Shown in pieces: positions 27,782-37,085 of a DNA stretch of 64,000 bases (its first letter is position 1; every line of letters begins with the position of its first letter). The notes beneath the pieces were generated by a model, which was not told where the DNA came from, did no database searches, and saw only the letters and a list, made by a program, of their open reading frames with translations. The DNA comes from Bacillota bacterium (lineage in GTDB: Bacteria; Bacillota; Clostridia; Lachnospirales; Lachnospiraceae): NCBI GenBank assembly GCA_023410575.1, contig JAEYPP010000057.1:30639-94638 (forward strand). The letters are read 5' to 3'. Position numbers and translations under genes: made by a program.

Positions 27782-28046
27782 TCAACTCACTTTCCAATTG
27801 TTCATATACTTCTTTTGGAATTGCAGTCTTTAATGATCGTTCTAGTCCCCTGCTTTTGATTGCCTGACGAAGACATTCCAACGAGTTGCATATGTATGCC
27901 CCTCGACCATTTTTCTTGCCAGTTGTATCAAGTACAATCTCATCTTCTGGTGTCTTTAACACGCGAATCATATCCTTCTTACTCTTCATCTCGCCACACC
28001 CAGTACACTTACGCAATGGAATCTTTCTTGTATTCATAATATTCAC
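27765..28046 (-). CDS. ylxR: YlxR (RNase P modulator / DUF448) protein
   Basis: 93 residues. RKIPLRKCTGCGEMKSKKDM and GRGAYICNSLECLRQAIK are the conserved halves of the family, including the CxxC and GRGAY motifs. YlxR is RNA-binding and reported to modulate RNase P in some Firmicutes. It begins 11 bases after nusA, has a weak AGGCAGTG-type site, and overlaps ylxQ. Confidence 0.94.
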   Translation of the reverse strand: MNIMNTRKIPLRKCTGCGEMKSKKDMIRVLKTPEDEIVLDTTGKKNGRGAYICNSLECLRQAIKSRGLERSLKTAIPKEVYEQLESELNDIVE

Positions 28047-28057
28047 TGCCTTTCCTA

Positions 28058-29128
28058 TTACTGCTGTTCACCGTAATAGCTATCATATACCTGTGATTCA
28101 CTCTTGATATCAATCTTATATCCAGTTAATCTAGCAGCAAGTCTTGCATTCTGTCCCTGACGTCCAATTGCTAAGGATAACTGATAATCTGGAACAACAA
28201 CTCTTGCACTCAAATCATCATTATCTACGTCAACAGAAATTACCTTTGCTGGGCTTAATGCATTCTCGATTAATGTAGCGGAATCATCTGACCAATTAAC
28301 GATATCAATTTTTTCACCACCAAGTTCATTAACAATTGCATTAACTCTTGCACCATTTAAACCAACGCAAGCACCAACTGGATCCACATTAGGATCATTG
28401 CTAGAAACTGCCATCTTTGTACGATCACCAGCTTCTCTTGCAATGCTTCTAATCTCTACAATACCTTCTTTTACTTCAGTAACTTCTGCTTCAAACAATC
28501 TCTTCACTAATTCTGGATGAGTTCGTGAAACTGAAATCTTAGGTCCCTTCGTTGTATCTTTTACCTCTAATACATAAAGCTTAACACGATCTGTTGGACG
28601 GAAACGCTCTCCACGAATCTGCTCATTCTCCATAAGCACTGCATCTACTTTACCAAGGTTAATACTAACGTTATTACCAACGTAACGTTGAACGATTCCA
28701 GTAACAACATCTCGCTCTTTCCCATAATATTGATTGAAAAGAACCTTTCGTTCTTCCTCGCGAATCTTTTGAACAACAACTTGTTTTGCCTTTTGTGCAG
28801 CAATACGTCCAAAGTTTTTAGGTGTGATTTCCACCTGTGCCGTATCTCCTAGTTCATATTTCGCCTTTGGATACTTCATCTTTGCCTCTGCTAAGCTAAT
28901 CTGCATAATCGGGTCTTCCACGGTTTCAACAACTTCTCTTTCTGCAAACACGCTTACTGCACCAGTTTCTCTATCAATATAAACTTTGATATTATCTGCC
29001 TTGCCAAAATGATTCTTACAAGCCGCTACTAAGGAATTTTCCATAGCTTCTAACAATACTTCTTTGCTAATGTCCTTTTCCTTCTCAATCTGATTCAATG
29101 CCTCGATTAACTCTTTGTTCCCTTCCAT
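28058..29128 (-). CDS. nusA: Transcription factor NusA
   Basis: 356 residues from the ATG at 29128 (AGGAGG ten bases upstream); a TTG three codons earlier overlaps that site and is unlikely. N-terminal polymerase-binding domain (to about 125), S1 domain (about 135-200), and two KH domains with DPVGACVGLNGARVNAIVNE and SLAIGRQGQNARLAARLTG. As in other Firmicutes, no acidic C-terminal repeats. It controls pausing, termination and antitermination. It follows rimP by 20 bases. Confidence 0.97.
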   Translation of the reverse strand: MEGNKELIEALNQIEKEKDISKEVLLEAMENSLVAACKNHFGKADNIKVYIDRETGAVSVFAEREVVETVEDPIMQISLAEAKMKYPKAKYELGDTAQVEITPKNFGRIAAQKAKQVVVQKIREEERKVLFNQYYGKERDVVTGIVQRYVGNNVSINLGKVDAVLMENEQIRGERFRPTDRVKLYVLEVKDTTKGPKISVSRTHPELVKRLFEAEVTEVKEGIVEIRSIAREAGDRTKMAVSSNDPNVDPVGACVGLNGARVNAIVNELGGEKIDIVNWSDDSATLIENALSPAKVISVDVDNDDLSARVVVPDYQLSLAIGRQGQNARLAARLTGYKIDIKSESQVYDSYYGEQQ

Positions 29129-29148
29129 TATTACCAATCCTCCTTAGA

Positions 29149-29616
29149 TTAAAAATCAAGTGCTAGTCTGACCATTGCGATATCAGTACGAGCAAATTCC
29201 ATCCTACTTCCATCTTCTAGTTCAATAATTAATTTATCTTTATCGAAATCACATAAGATTCCGTCAAAGTCTTTTCTCTTATTAATTGCCTTAAATGTCT
29301 TAATCTCAACTTCCTCACCGATGCTCTTAGCTAGATGTTTATCTTTCTTTAATTGTCTGCCTAATCCAGGTGAGCTCACCTCAAAAATATAAGCATCTGG
29401 AATATAATCCTTCGCATCCAATATCTCATTCATCGCTCTGCTGACTAATTCACAATCCTCAACTGTAATACCGCCCTCTTTATCGATATATACACGTAAA
29501 TACCAGGTTCCGACCTCTTTCACATATTCTACGTCATAAAGTTCGAAATTATTAGCTTGTAATATTGGCATAATCAATTGTTCGGTTTTTGCTTCGTATT
29601 CTTCTCTTTTTGTCAT
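29149..29616 (-). CDS. rimP: Ribosome maturation factor RimP
   Basis: 155 residues. YDVEYVKEVGTWYLRVYID, GITVEDCELVSRAMNEILD and FEVSSPGLGRQLKK are the RimP landmarks. It assists late 30S assembly. It opens the rimP-nusA-ylxR-ylxQ-infB-rbfA-nrnA-truB-ribF operon. AGGAGGTG lies just before the ATG. The region upstream holds the birA terminator. Confidence 0.96.
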   Translation of the reverse strand: MTKREEYEAKTEQLIMPILQANNFELYDVEYVKEVGTWYLRVYIDKEGGITVEDCELVSRAMNEILDAKDYIPDAYIFEVSSPGLGRQLKKDKHLAKSIGEEVEIKTFKAINKRKDFDGILCDFDKDKLIIELEDGSRMEFARTDIAMVRLALDF

Positions 29617-29691
29617 ATAAGAGCACCTCCTAACATATCCAAAGAAATAAACGTGTGTTAAGTCACTTTCGCTATTTCTTTTGCAAAAAGT

Positions 29692-29715
29692 AAGAGTGGA
29701 CTTTCGTCCACTCTT
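29692..29715 (-). terminator. birA terminator
   Basis: AAGAGTGGAC-GAAA-GTCCACTCTT hairpin, followed by ACTTTTTGC on the minus strand, between birA and rimP. Confidence 0.85.
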
Positions 29716-29847
29716 TCTACAATCTTATCATTACATCTAAGTCATTATATCATTCATTCCAATTTAATGCAAGGATAACTTTTAGTAACTTTCTTCTTAT
29801 TTCTTCTGTTCCTCTGTTTTTTCATCATAAATTGTTCGAAATATCAT

Positions 29848-30825
29848 CTATATTAATCGAATTGAAACTTCACCAGTATAAAGTACTTCTTCTCTACCAT
29901 CCTGATAACGGACACATAACCCTCCGTTATTCTCAATTGCAATCACATATGCTTTCGTTTGTTCTCCAGTTCCAATGATGTTAACTTCTTTCCCTAAGAC
30001 CATCGAATTCTCACGATATTCTTCTAAAAAACTGTTGTCTGGTAATTCATCACATATAGCTAAAACTTGATTCACCACTTCTGCAATTAATTGATTTCTC
30101 GTTACTCCTTGTGCATCCTGATCATACAGTGAACCAATAATATCTTTCATATCCTCTGGAATTTGTCCCCTATCTATAGTGAAGTTGATTCCAATACCAA
30201 GAATTACACTATTAATTGTACCATCTTCACAGTCCGTTACTGCTTCTGTTGAAATCCCACAAACTTTATGATTATGATAGAAAAGGTCATTCACCCATTT
30301 AATTGTAGTTATTTTACCTGTGATTTTTTTAATCGCACGATAAACCGCTACGGAAGCTGCAGTTGTAATTAAAATAATATCCTCTGTACTAACCTTCGGT
30401 TTCAAGATTAAACTCATATAGATACCATTTCCATCTAGAGTGAGAAAACTTCTTCCTCTTCTCCCACGCCCAGCTGTTTGTTTATCAGCAACGAATAAAG
30501 TTCCATGGCTACCACCTGTAACAGCACATAGTTTCGCATTGATATTCGTGGATTGAGTTACTTTATCAACGGTGATTGGAATTTTCTGATTTTCTTTTGT
30601 AAGATAGGTGCGGATTCCTTCCACCGATAATATATCATTATCTTCTGTTAGACAATAGCCTCGATTTGGTACTGCCTTAATTTGATACCCCTCTTTTTCT
30701 AATTCTTTCATTGCCTTCCAAATTGCCGTTCTCGAGACTAAAAGTTTAGTTGCTAACTCTTCTCCGGAAAAGAAGTGACCACGATTTTCTTCTAAAGTCT
30801 TAAGTACATTCGTTTTAACCGACAT
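29848..30825 (-). CDS. birA: Biotin-[acetyl-CoA-carboxylase] ligase with DNA-binding domain
   Basis: 325 residues. An N-terminal helix-turn-helix (about 5-70, ELATKLLVSRTAIWKAMKEL) is followed by the ligase domain with GRGRRGRSFLTLDGNGIYMS, IKWVNDLFYH and ILGIGINF, and a C-terminal SH3-like cap. It makes biotinyl-AMP and attaches biotin to carboxylases. The extra DNA-binding domain is found in dual-function BirA repressors, so it may also control biotin genes; none are in the window. Confidence 0.96.
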   Translation of the reverse strand: MSVKTNVLKTLEENRGHFFSGEELATKLLVSRTAIWKAMKELEKEGYQIKAVPNRGYCLTEDNDILSVEGIRTYLTKENQKIPITVDKVTQSTNINAKLCAVTGGSHGTLFVADKQTAGRGRRGRSFLTLDGNGIYMSLILKPKVSTEDIILITTAASVAVYRAIKKITGKITTIKWVNDLFYHNHKVCGISTEAVTDCEDGTINSVILGIGINFTIDRGQIPEDMKDIIGSLYDQDAQGVTRNQLIAEVVNQVLAICDELPDNSFLEEYRENSMVLGKEVNIIGTGEQTKAYVIAIENNGGLCVRYQDGREEVLYTGEVSIRLI

Positions 30826-30903
30826 GATATCGCTCCCTTACGTTCATCTTATCCCACCAGAACTATCTTTTAAATAATGTTTTTCATGTAACATACTCGA
30901 GTA

Positions 30904-31035
30904 TTAAAATTTCCCTGAATTAGAATTCTTTTTCATACGTAGTCTCATCCCCAGAAAAACACCACCACCAGCAACTGCCACCAATAATATAAATTGTAAT
31001 GTAGCATTACCAACTTCTCTCCAAAAATTGCCCAT
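30904..31035 (-). CDS. 43-residue single-span membrane protein
   Basis: A short gene found by hand. GGAGGT lies seven bases before the ATG at 31035, and 43 codons run to a TAA. The product starts MGNFWREVGNATLQF, has one hydrophobic segment (about residues 13-30, LQFILLVAVAGGGVFLGM) and a basic tail RLRMKKNSNSGKF, so the C-terminus is probably cytoplasmic. It follows the HisIE fusion by 88 bases and precedes birA. I do not recognise the family. Strong ribosome binding site, membrane topology and a tidy fit in the gap support it as real. Confidence 0.7.
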   Translation of the reverse strand: MGNFWREVGNATLQFILLVAVAGGGVFLGMRLRMKKNSNSGKF

Positions 31036-31123
31036 GTCTTTACCTCCAGTTGCCTTAAATAACTCATCTTGTTTATTCTAGGACTTATTATACTTTAGTA
31101 TTTAGTATAAGCTAGTGATTTAT

Positions 31124-32401
31124 TCAATGACGATGTGCTAATTCTGTCATGATATCCTCCCAATCAAGACCACGTTCTGCCATTAAAACCATCATATGAT
31201 ATAAGAAATCTGCAATTTCATATTTTAATTCTTCGGCACTTGGATTTTTCGCTGCAATCACGATCTCAGTTGCTTCCTCACCACATTTTTTTAATATTTT
31301 ATCGATTCCCTTATCAAATAAATAGTTCGTATAGGATCCTTCCTTTGGATGCTCCTTACGGTCTAAAATTACACGAAATACTTCATTAAAAACAGTAGTA
31401 GGACTCATATCTTCATATTCTTTTTTTACTAAATTATTAAAAAAGCAGGAATGATTACCTGTATGACAAGCTGGACCAACCTGCATAACCTTAGCTAGGA
31501 TGGTATCACGATCACAATCCAAACTTAATGATCTAACATATTGATAATGTCCTGATGTCTCACCTTTTAGCCACAATTCATGTCGACTTCTTGAATAATA
31601 TGTCATCTTTCCAGTTTCAATCGTTTTTTGATAGGATTCAGCGTTCATATACGCTACCATTAAAACTTCCTTCGTTTTATAATCTTGAACAACACAAGGA
31701 ATCAATCCATTCTCGTCTACTTTAAACTCAGAAAACGGAATTTCACTTTCAAAGGTATCCATTGCAATTCCAACACTTTTTAAGAAACGCTTAATCTTAT
31801 TAATATCTTTGTTTTCATAATAGTTTGTTGCAACACCAACAACATTATCAAGACCAATTAATGTTTCCATATCATTTCGTAACAAACTATCCCGAATATA
31901 AATTGGCAAACAAGCCTTTGCTATCTTATTTAAAACACTATCCGACATATAAACATGTTTTAACAAAGCTGCATTTGCTCCAAGTTCTTTAAACTTAGAA
32001 AGTATAGTTTCATCTGATAAAGCACCTTCATTTTTCTCTGAGCTTTCATCAAACTCCACAATGATTTTATCATTTCCAAAACGATTGGAAGCCTCTTTAA
32101 CAACAGTTTCATCTACTAGTTTTGCATAAGGAATCACAACACGAATTGCTCCCGTATAGAATGCTTTTTTTACATCTTCCAGTCGTTTCACATAGCATCC
32201 AATCATAACAGGAATTTCAACCGCTTTAACGACACGCTTAACGGTAAATAAAAAATCTTCGCGTTCTATCTCATCAGAAGAATAATTATAGATAAATAAT
32301 TCATCCGCTCCATTTCTCTCATATGCAATTGCACTTTTAACGACACTGTCTTCTAATTCGTTTTCTGCATTGATGTATGGTATGATCTTTTTCCCTGACA
32401 T
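31124..32401 (-). CDS. hisIE: HisF-like domain fused to HisIE (phosphoribosyl-AMP cyclohydrolase / phosphoribosyl-ATP pyrophosphatase)
   Basis: 425 residues in three parts. Residues 1 to about 215 resemble HisF: GKKIIPYINAENE for IIPCLDVKDG, NGADELFIYNY, and SNRFGNDKIIVEFD. The catalytic Asp of the CLD motif is Asn11 and the phosphate-binding GGGIR is GCYVKR, so cyclase activity is doubtful. Residues 224-322 are HisI, with ACHTGNHSCF zinc ligands. Residues 334-425 are HisE (KKCGEEATEIVIAAKN, ADFLYHMMVLM). HisIE performs steps 2 and 3 of histidine synthesis. It closes the operon 13 bases after hisA. Ordinary HisIE proteins are about 200-220 residues. Confidence 0.9.
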   Translation of the reverse strand: MSGKKIIPYINAENELEDSVVKSAIAYERNGADELFIYNYSSDEIEREDFLFTVKRVVKAVEIPVMIGCYVKRLEDVKKAFYTGAIRVVIPYAKLVDETVVKEASNRFGNDKIIVEFDESSEKNEGALSDETILSKFKELGANAALLKHVYMSDSVLNKIAKACLPIYIRDSLLRNDMETLIGLDNVVGVATNYYENKDINKIKRFLKSVGIAMDTFESEIPFSEFKVDENGLIPCVVQDYKTKEVLMVAYMNAESYQKTIETGKMTYYSRSRHELWLKGETSGHYQYVRSLSLDCDRDTILAKVMQVGPACHTGNHSCFFNNLVKKEYEDMSPTTVFNEVFRVILDRKEHPKEGSYTNYLFDKGIDKILKKCGEEATEIVIAAKNPSAEELKYEIADFLYHMMVLMAERGLDWEDIMTELAHRH

Positions 32402-32414
32402 TCTTCTAACTCCT

Positions 32415-33149
32415 TTACTTGTCTAAGCTGTTCATTTCAAATAGCTGAACTGCTTTATCTAATTCAATTCGTTTTTCATATAGAGCTTTTCCAATGATTG
32501 CTCCAGATACATGAATCATAGATAATTCCTCAAGATCCTTCATACAAGAGACCCCACCTGAAGCAATAATATTCAAACTAGTTGCATCTACCATTGCTTT
32601 TGTATGTTCAATATTAGGTCCTTGTAACATACCATCTTTCGAAATGTCTGTATAAACAATATTCTTAACCCCCATGTCTCTCATTTCAAGAGCAAGTGAG
32701 ACAGCATTATAATTACTAACCTTCTCCCAACCTTCAATAGCAACCATACCACTCTTTGCATCAATTCCAACTACAATTTGATCTGCCCCGAAGATAGAGA
32801 TAAGCTCACGAACAAATTGAGGATTTTCCACTGCTTTTGTTCCAATAATTACTCGAGTTACCCCAAGGCTTAGCTTATGTTCAATATCCTGAATGGAACG
32901 AATTCCACCACCAACTTGTATTGGAATATTTACGGTATTTGCTATCTCCTTTATAACCTCATCATTAACACCGTGGCCCACCAAAGCACCATCTAAATCA
33001 ACAAGGTGAATATAGGATGCACCTAACCTTTCCCATTCTGCCGCAACTTGAGCAGGAAAATGAGAATATACTTCTATATCATGAAACTGTCCTTGTCTTA
33101 ATCTTACACATTGTCCATTTTTAATGTCGATTGCTGGATATAATCTCAT
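32415..33149 (-). CDS. hisA: Phosphoribosylformimino-5-aminoimidazole carboxamide ribotide isomerase
   Basis: 244 residues, full length (beta/alpha)8 barrel. MRLYPAIDIKNGQCVRL carries the first catalytic Asp, and VVGIDAKSGMVAIEGW and YTDISKDGMLQGPN the second half-barrel. IQVGGGIRS is the phosphate site, intact in contrast to the HisF-like fusion next door. Fourth step of histidine synthesis. It lies 14 bases after hisB. Confidence 0.97.
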   Translation of the reverse strand: MRLYPAIDIKNGQCVRLRQGQFHDIEVYSHFPAQVAAEWERLGASYIHLVDLDGALVGHGVNDEVIKEIANTVNIPIQVGGGIRSIQDIEHKLSLGVTRVIIGTKAVENPQFVRELISIFGADQIVVGIDAKSGMVAIEGWEKVSNYNAVSLALEMRDMGVKNIVYTDISKDGMLQGPNIEHTKAMVDATSLNIIASGGVSCMKDLEELSMIHVSGAIIGKALYEKRIELDKAVQLFEMNSLDK

Positions 33150-33163
33150 CGCAAACTCCTTTC

Positions 33164-33754
33164 TTATTCTACTGTACCTTTGGTCGATAAAACCCCTTTT
33201 ATCCGTATATCATTGGATGAAGCTTCATCCAATGCTTTTGCAAAAGCTTTAAACATTGCTTCAATTATATGATGATTGTTCGTACCGTCCATTTGTTTTA
33301 AATGTAAGTTCATACCTGCACTATAAGAGATTGCATAGAAAAATTCGCGAACAAGTTCCGTATCCATATACCCTACTTTTTCTTGCGAAAATTCAGCTTG
33401 AAAATTAAGATAAGGTCTTCCTGATAAATCAATTGCACATAGGATTAAAGTTTCATCCATTGGCAATAAAAAAGAACCATATCTTTTTATTCCCTCTTTG
33501 TCACCTAATGCTTGTCGTATTGCTTGCCCTAACACAATCCCAGTATCCTCGACGGTATGATGACCATCGACAATTAAATCTCCCTTAACATGCACACTTA
33601 AATCAAAAAAGCCATGTTTTGCGAAACTTAACAGCATATGATTAAAAAAACCAATCCCTGTGTCGACTTTTCCTATCCCTTTACCGTCCAAATTTAACTC
33701 GATTGTAATATCTGTTTCCTTTGTAGTTCTCGTAATTTTTGCAACTCTACTCAT
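33164..33754 (-). CDS. hisB: Imidazoleglycerol-phosphate dehydratase
   Basis: 196 residues, monofunctional. GFFNHMLLSFAKHGFFDL, DGHHTVEDTGIVLG and NNHHIIEAMFKAFAKAL supply the manganese-binding histidines and glutamates of the duplicated fold. No phosphatase domain is fused, so histidinol phosphatase must be elsewhere. It follows hisD by 28 bases. Confidence 0.97.
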   Translation of the reverse strand: MSRVAKITRTTKETDITIELNLDGKGIGKVDTGIGFFNHMLLSFAKHGFFDLSVHVKGDLIVDGHHTVEDTGIVLGQAIRQALGDKEGIKRYGSFLLPMDETLILCAIDLSGRPYLNFQAEFSQEKVGYMDTELVREFFYAISYSAGMNLHLKQMDGTNNHHIIEAMFKAFAKALDEASSNDIRIKGVLSTKGTVE

Positions 33755-33782
33755 AATCGCTCCAATCTGCTTATTATATCAT

Positions 33783-35075
33783 CTATTCTTCAAATCGAAC
33801 TGCAATTGAATTTGCATGTGCAGTAAGACCTTCCGCCTTAGCAAAGTCTACAATATCCTTATAAACTGGTTCTAATGCTTCTCTTGAATATGAAATAATG
33901 CTTGATTTCTTGATAAAATCGTCAACACTTAAAGGAGAAAAGAACTTAGCAGTACCATTCGTAGGAAGTACATGATTTGGACCTGCATAATAATCGCCAA
34001 GTGGCTCAGAAGAATACTCACCAATAAAAATTGCACCAGCATTCTGTATCTTTGTCATTACCTCAAATGCATTCTTCGTTACAATTTCAAGATGTTCAGA
34101 TGCAATCTCATTTGCAGTATCAATTGCCTCGTCTAAATTCTGAGCAATCAATATGTATCCGTAATTATCTAAGGACTTTTCTAAGATATCTTTTCTAGAG
34201 AGTTTTTGTAAGAACGTATCTACTTCTTTGGATACTTTATTAGCAAGTTCTCTACTTGTTGTAATTAAGATAGCAGAAGCCAATTCATCATGTTCCGCTT
34301 GAGATAATAAATCTGCTGCAACATATCTTGGATTCGCTGTTTCATCTGCCAAAACTAAGATTTCACTTGGACCAGCGATGGAATCAATACTTACATGACC
34401 GTATACTGTCTTTTTCGCTAAAGCCACGTATATATTTCCAGGTCCAACGATTTTATCTACCTTTGCAATACTTTGAGTACCATATGCTAATGCTGCAATA
34501 GCTTGAGCTCCACCGACTTTATAGATCTCAGTAACTCCTGCTTCATTCGCTGCTACTAAAGTACCTGCATATACTTTACCATCAGCACCACATGGAGTCG
34601 TCATAGCAATACGTTTTACTCCTGCTACCTTTGCAGGTATTACATTCATTAATACAGAGGATGGATAAGCGGCTTTTCCACCAGGAACATAAACACCAAC
34701 TGCTCCGATTGCTGTAACCTTTTGTCCTAGGAGAACACCATTTGGCTCAGAGTCAAACCAACTATACTGTTTCTGTTTTTCATGATAAGCCTTAATATTA
34801 ATAATTGCTTTACGAATCACCTCTAATACCTTTGGATCTAGCAATTGATATGCTTCTTCGATTTCTTCTTTCGTTACGAGAATATTAGAAGCTTGAACAT
34901 CTGCTTTATCAAACTTTTTTGTATACTCAAATACCGCCTCATCTTTTCGATTACGAACATCTGCTAAGATTGCGTTGACTACCTCCTCATACTGACCATA
35001 CTGATTTGGACTACGCTTTAATAAATTTTCTAAAATGTTTTGCTTCGATTCTTTATTAAGTTCAATTATTCTCAT
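33783..35075 (-). CDS. hisD: Histidinol dehydrogenase
   Basis: 430 residues, full length. AVGVYVPGGKAAYPSSVLMN, DSIAGPSEILVLAD, SQAEHDELASAIL and AGPNHVLPTNGTA are the family motifs, with the zinc-binding His and Gln. It oxidises histidinol to histidine in two steps with NAD. GGAGG lies before the ATG, 12 bases after hisG. Confidence 0.97.
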   Translation of the reverse strand: MRIIELNKESKQNILENLLKRSPNQYGQYEEVVNAILADVRNRKDEAVFEYTKKFDKADVQASNILVTKEEIEEAYQLLDPKVLEVIRKAIINIKAYHEKQKQYSWFDSEPNGVLLGQKVTAIGAVGVYVPGGKAAYPSSVLMNVIPAKVAGVKRIAMTTPCGADGKVYAGTLVAANEAGVTEIYKVGGAQAIAALAYGTQSIAKVDKIVGPGNIYVALAKKTVYGHVSIDSIAGPSEILVLADETANPRYVAADLLSQAEHDELASAILITTSRELANKVSKEVDTFLQKLSRKDILEKSLDNYGYILIAQNLDEAIDTANEIASEHLEIVTKNAFEVMTKIQNAGAIFIGEYSSEPLGDYYAGPNHVLPTNGTAKFFSPLSVDDFIKKSSIISYSREALEPVYKDIVDFAKAEGLTAHANSIAVRFEE

Positions 35076-35087
35076 TGGAATTTCCTC

Positions 35088-35726
35088 CTACACAATCACA
35101 TTTCTTAAATCGGTAATCATCTTTGTTATTCTCTCATTCTCCATCTTCATACTAACTTGGTTTACAACGACACGTGCAGATAACGGACAAATCTCTTCTA
35201 GTACCTCCAAGCCATTCTCACGTAAGGTTGAGCCAGTTTCTACGATATCTACAATTACTTCTGATAATCCAACAATTGGTGCAAGCTCAATCGAGCCATT
35301 TAACTTAATAATTTCTACTGTTTGATGCTTCTTATTATAAAAATAGTCCTTCGCAATATTAGGATACTTCGTAGCAACACGAATTAACTCACCATGCTGA
35401 AGTAACTCTTGCGCTTTCCTTGGTCCTGCGACACACATACGACATTTCCCGATATTTAAATCAAGCACTTCGTATAATTTTCTTCCCTCCTCGAGAATCG
35501 TATCTCTTCCAACGATACCAATATCAGCCGCCCCATATTCTACATAAGTTGGAACATCGGTTGCCTTTGCTAAGAAGAATTTCATCTTTATCTCTTCATT
35601 CGTAAAGATTAATTTTCGAGATTTCGGATCTTTCATTTCTTCACAAGTAATACCAATCGTTTCTAGTATCTCTAAGGCTTTTTTTGCTAATCGTCCCTTC
35701 GCTAGGGCAATCGTAATATACTTCAT
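35088..35726 (-). CDS. hisG: ATP phosphoribosyltransferase, short form
   Basis: 212 residues from the ATG at 35726, which has GGAGGG six bases upstream; the frame opens seven codons earlier. KYITIALAKGRLAKKALEIL, GAADIGIVGRDTI and the PRPP-binding IVDIVETGSTLRENGL are clear. The regulatory C-terminal domain of long HisG is absent, so this is the HisGS type, which needs HisZ; hisZ is immediately upstream. First step of histidine synthesis. Confidence 0.97.
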   Translation of the reverse strand: MKYITIALAKGRLAKKALEILETIGITCEEMKDPKSRKLIFTNEEIKMKFFLAKATDVPTYVEYGAADIGIVGRDTILEEGRKLYEVLDLNIGKCRMCVAGPRKAQELLQHGELIRVATKYPNIAKDYFYNKKHQTVEIIKLNGSIELAPIVGLSEVIVDIVETGSTLRENGLEVLEEICPLSARVVVNQVSMKMENERITKMITDLRNVIV

Positions 35727-35751
35727 TGTATTCCCTCCAAGCTTCATCGTC

Positions 35752-37008
35752 TTATTGCATCAGTTGCGAAATATTTACTCTTTGGGTTGTATTATCCATT
35801 ATATTGATAACATCAACTTCATCTTGACTGAGTAAATATAAGATTCCACCGATCCCAATTCGCGTTGAATATTCGATATATTCTTGAATTGAGCTTCCTT
35901 CTTGATAAGTCAACAATTCAATATTAATTCCCTCAGTGCGGAAGTGTTTTGCAAGAGAAATCGCTACTAAGCGACTCTGCTCATGATATAAAATCAATGT
36001 ATTCTGAGCTAGAGACTCTTGAATGAGTTTTTGACGGCTCATAGCAATCATCAAAGAATCAACAAGAATCGCCATACCAATCGCTGGTGCTGATTTACCA
36101 AATTGTCCAACGAGGGAATCGTAACGTCCTCCTGTAATAATTGCATCACCAGTTCCATAAGTCATAGCACGGAAGATAATTCCTGTATAATAATTATATT
36201 TACTAAGCATCCCTAAATCAAATGTTATGTATTGTTCATATCCATAGCACTGTATGATCTCATAAAGACGTTCTAAACGTTTAAGAGCATTTTTCGCTCT
36301 CTCATTTTGCAGTGTTTCTTGAATCACCTTGATCTTATCGATTGTACCAAAAAGTTCAGGTAATTGCAAAATAACATCTTTTAATGATTTATCGATGTTC
36401 TTTCCGTGTAACAATTCTTCTACGCCGAACATATTCTTATTTTCAATTAAAATGCGAAGCTGTTCTACTTCCTCTTCTTCAAGACCTGCTTCTTCAATTA
36501 AGCCTTGGAAGAAATCTGCTTGCCCAATTTCAACTAAAAACTCCTCAAGTCCAGCATTCTTTAAACACTCTACAGTAAGTGCAATCATCTCTGCGTCCGC
36601 TTCTACTGAAGCATCATTAATGAGTTCTGCACCTAATTGCGTAGATTCTTTTAATTTACCCTGATAACTACTATTATTAATAAAAGTACTCCCACAATAG
36701 CATAAACGTATCGGCATCTCTTCCGTACGATAGTACTTAGCTACGCATCTTGCAATGGATGGAGTCATATCTGGACGAAGAACTAACGTATTACCTTCAC
36801 GATCAAAAAATTTATACATATCCTTACTTGGTAGAGTACCACGTTCTTTATTAAATATATCAAAAAATTCAAACATTGGTGTTTGAATATCATGAAATCC
36901 ATATAAATGCATACACTCTCGCATTTTTTGCTCTAATTGCATCTTTCTTGCGCACTCTGAATTATAGATATCTCTTACTCCCTCAGGAGTATGTAATAAC
37001 TTATCCAT
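35752..37008 (-). CDS. hisZ: ATP phosphoribosyltransferase regulatory subunit HisZ
   Basis: 418 residues, a class II synthetase-like fold: GVRDIYNSECARKMQLE, LRPDMTPSIARCVAKYY, ELGAELIND and GGRYDSLVGQFG. It lacks an anticodon-binding domain of true HisRS and pairs with short HisG to form the hetero-octamer sensitive to histidine. First gene of the operon, behind a consensus promoter and a GGAGG site. Confidence 0.93.
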   Translation of the reverse strand: MDKLLHTPEGVRDIYNSECARKMQLEQKMRECMHLYGFHDIQTPMFEFFDIFNKERGTLPSKDMYKFFDREGNTLVLRPDMTPSIARCVAKYYRTEEMPIRLCYCGSTFINNSSYQGKLKESTQLGAELINDASVEADAEMIALTVECLKNAGLEEFLVEIGQADFFQGLIEEAGLEEEEVEQLRILIENKNMFGVEELLHGKNIDKSLKDVILQLPELFGTIDKIKVIQETLQNERAKNALKRLERLYEIIQCYGYEQYITFDLGMLSKYNYYTGIIFRAMTYGTGDAIITGGRYDSLVGQFGKSAPAIGMAILVDSLMIAMSRQKLIQESLAQNTLILYHEQSRLVAISLAKHFRTEGINIELLTYQEGSSIQEYIEYSTRIGIGGILYLLSQDEVDVINIMDNTTQRVNISQLMQ

Positions 37009-37045
37009 GTTGCCTCCTTAAGTAAACTTTCGATTTATACTTTAC

Positions 37046-37073
37046 TATGGTAACGTGATAATTCACTGCCATA
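37046..37073 (-). promoter_or_regulatory. Dyad in the his operon leader
   Basis: TATGG/CCATA and, inside it, GTGA/TCAC form an interrupted dyad between the promoter and the hisZ start. It could be a leader hairpin or an operator. No His-codon leader peptide or T-box was seen in the 70-base leader. Confidence 0.4.
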
Positions 37074-37085
37074 CGAAGTTATCTA

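Noticed and set aside
37009..37085. T-box or histidine leader peptide before hisZ
   Set aside because: The leader is about 70 bases, has no T-box core (TGGNACCGCG) and no run of His codons.
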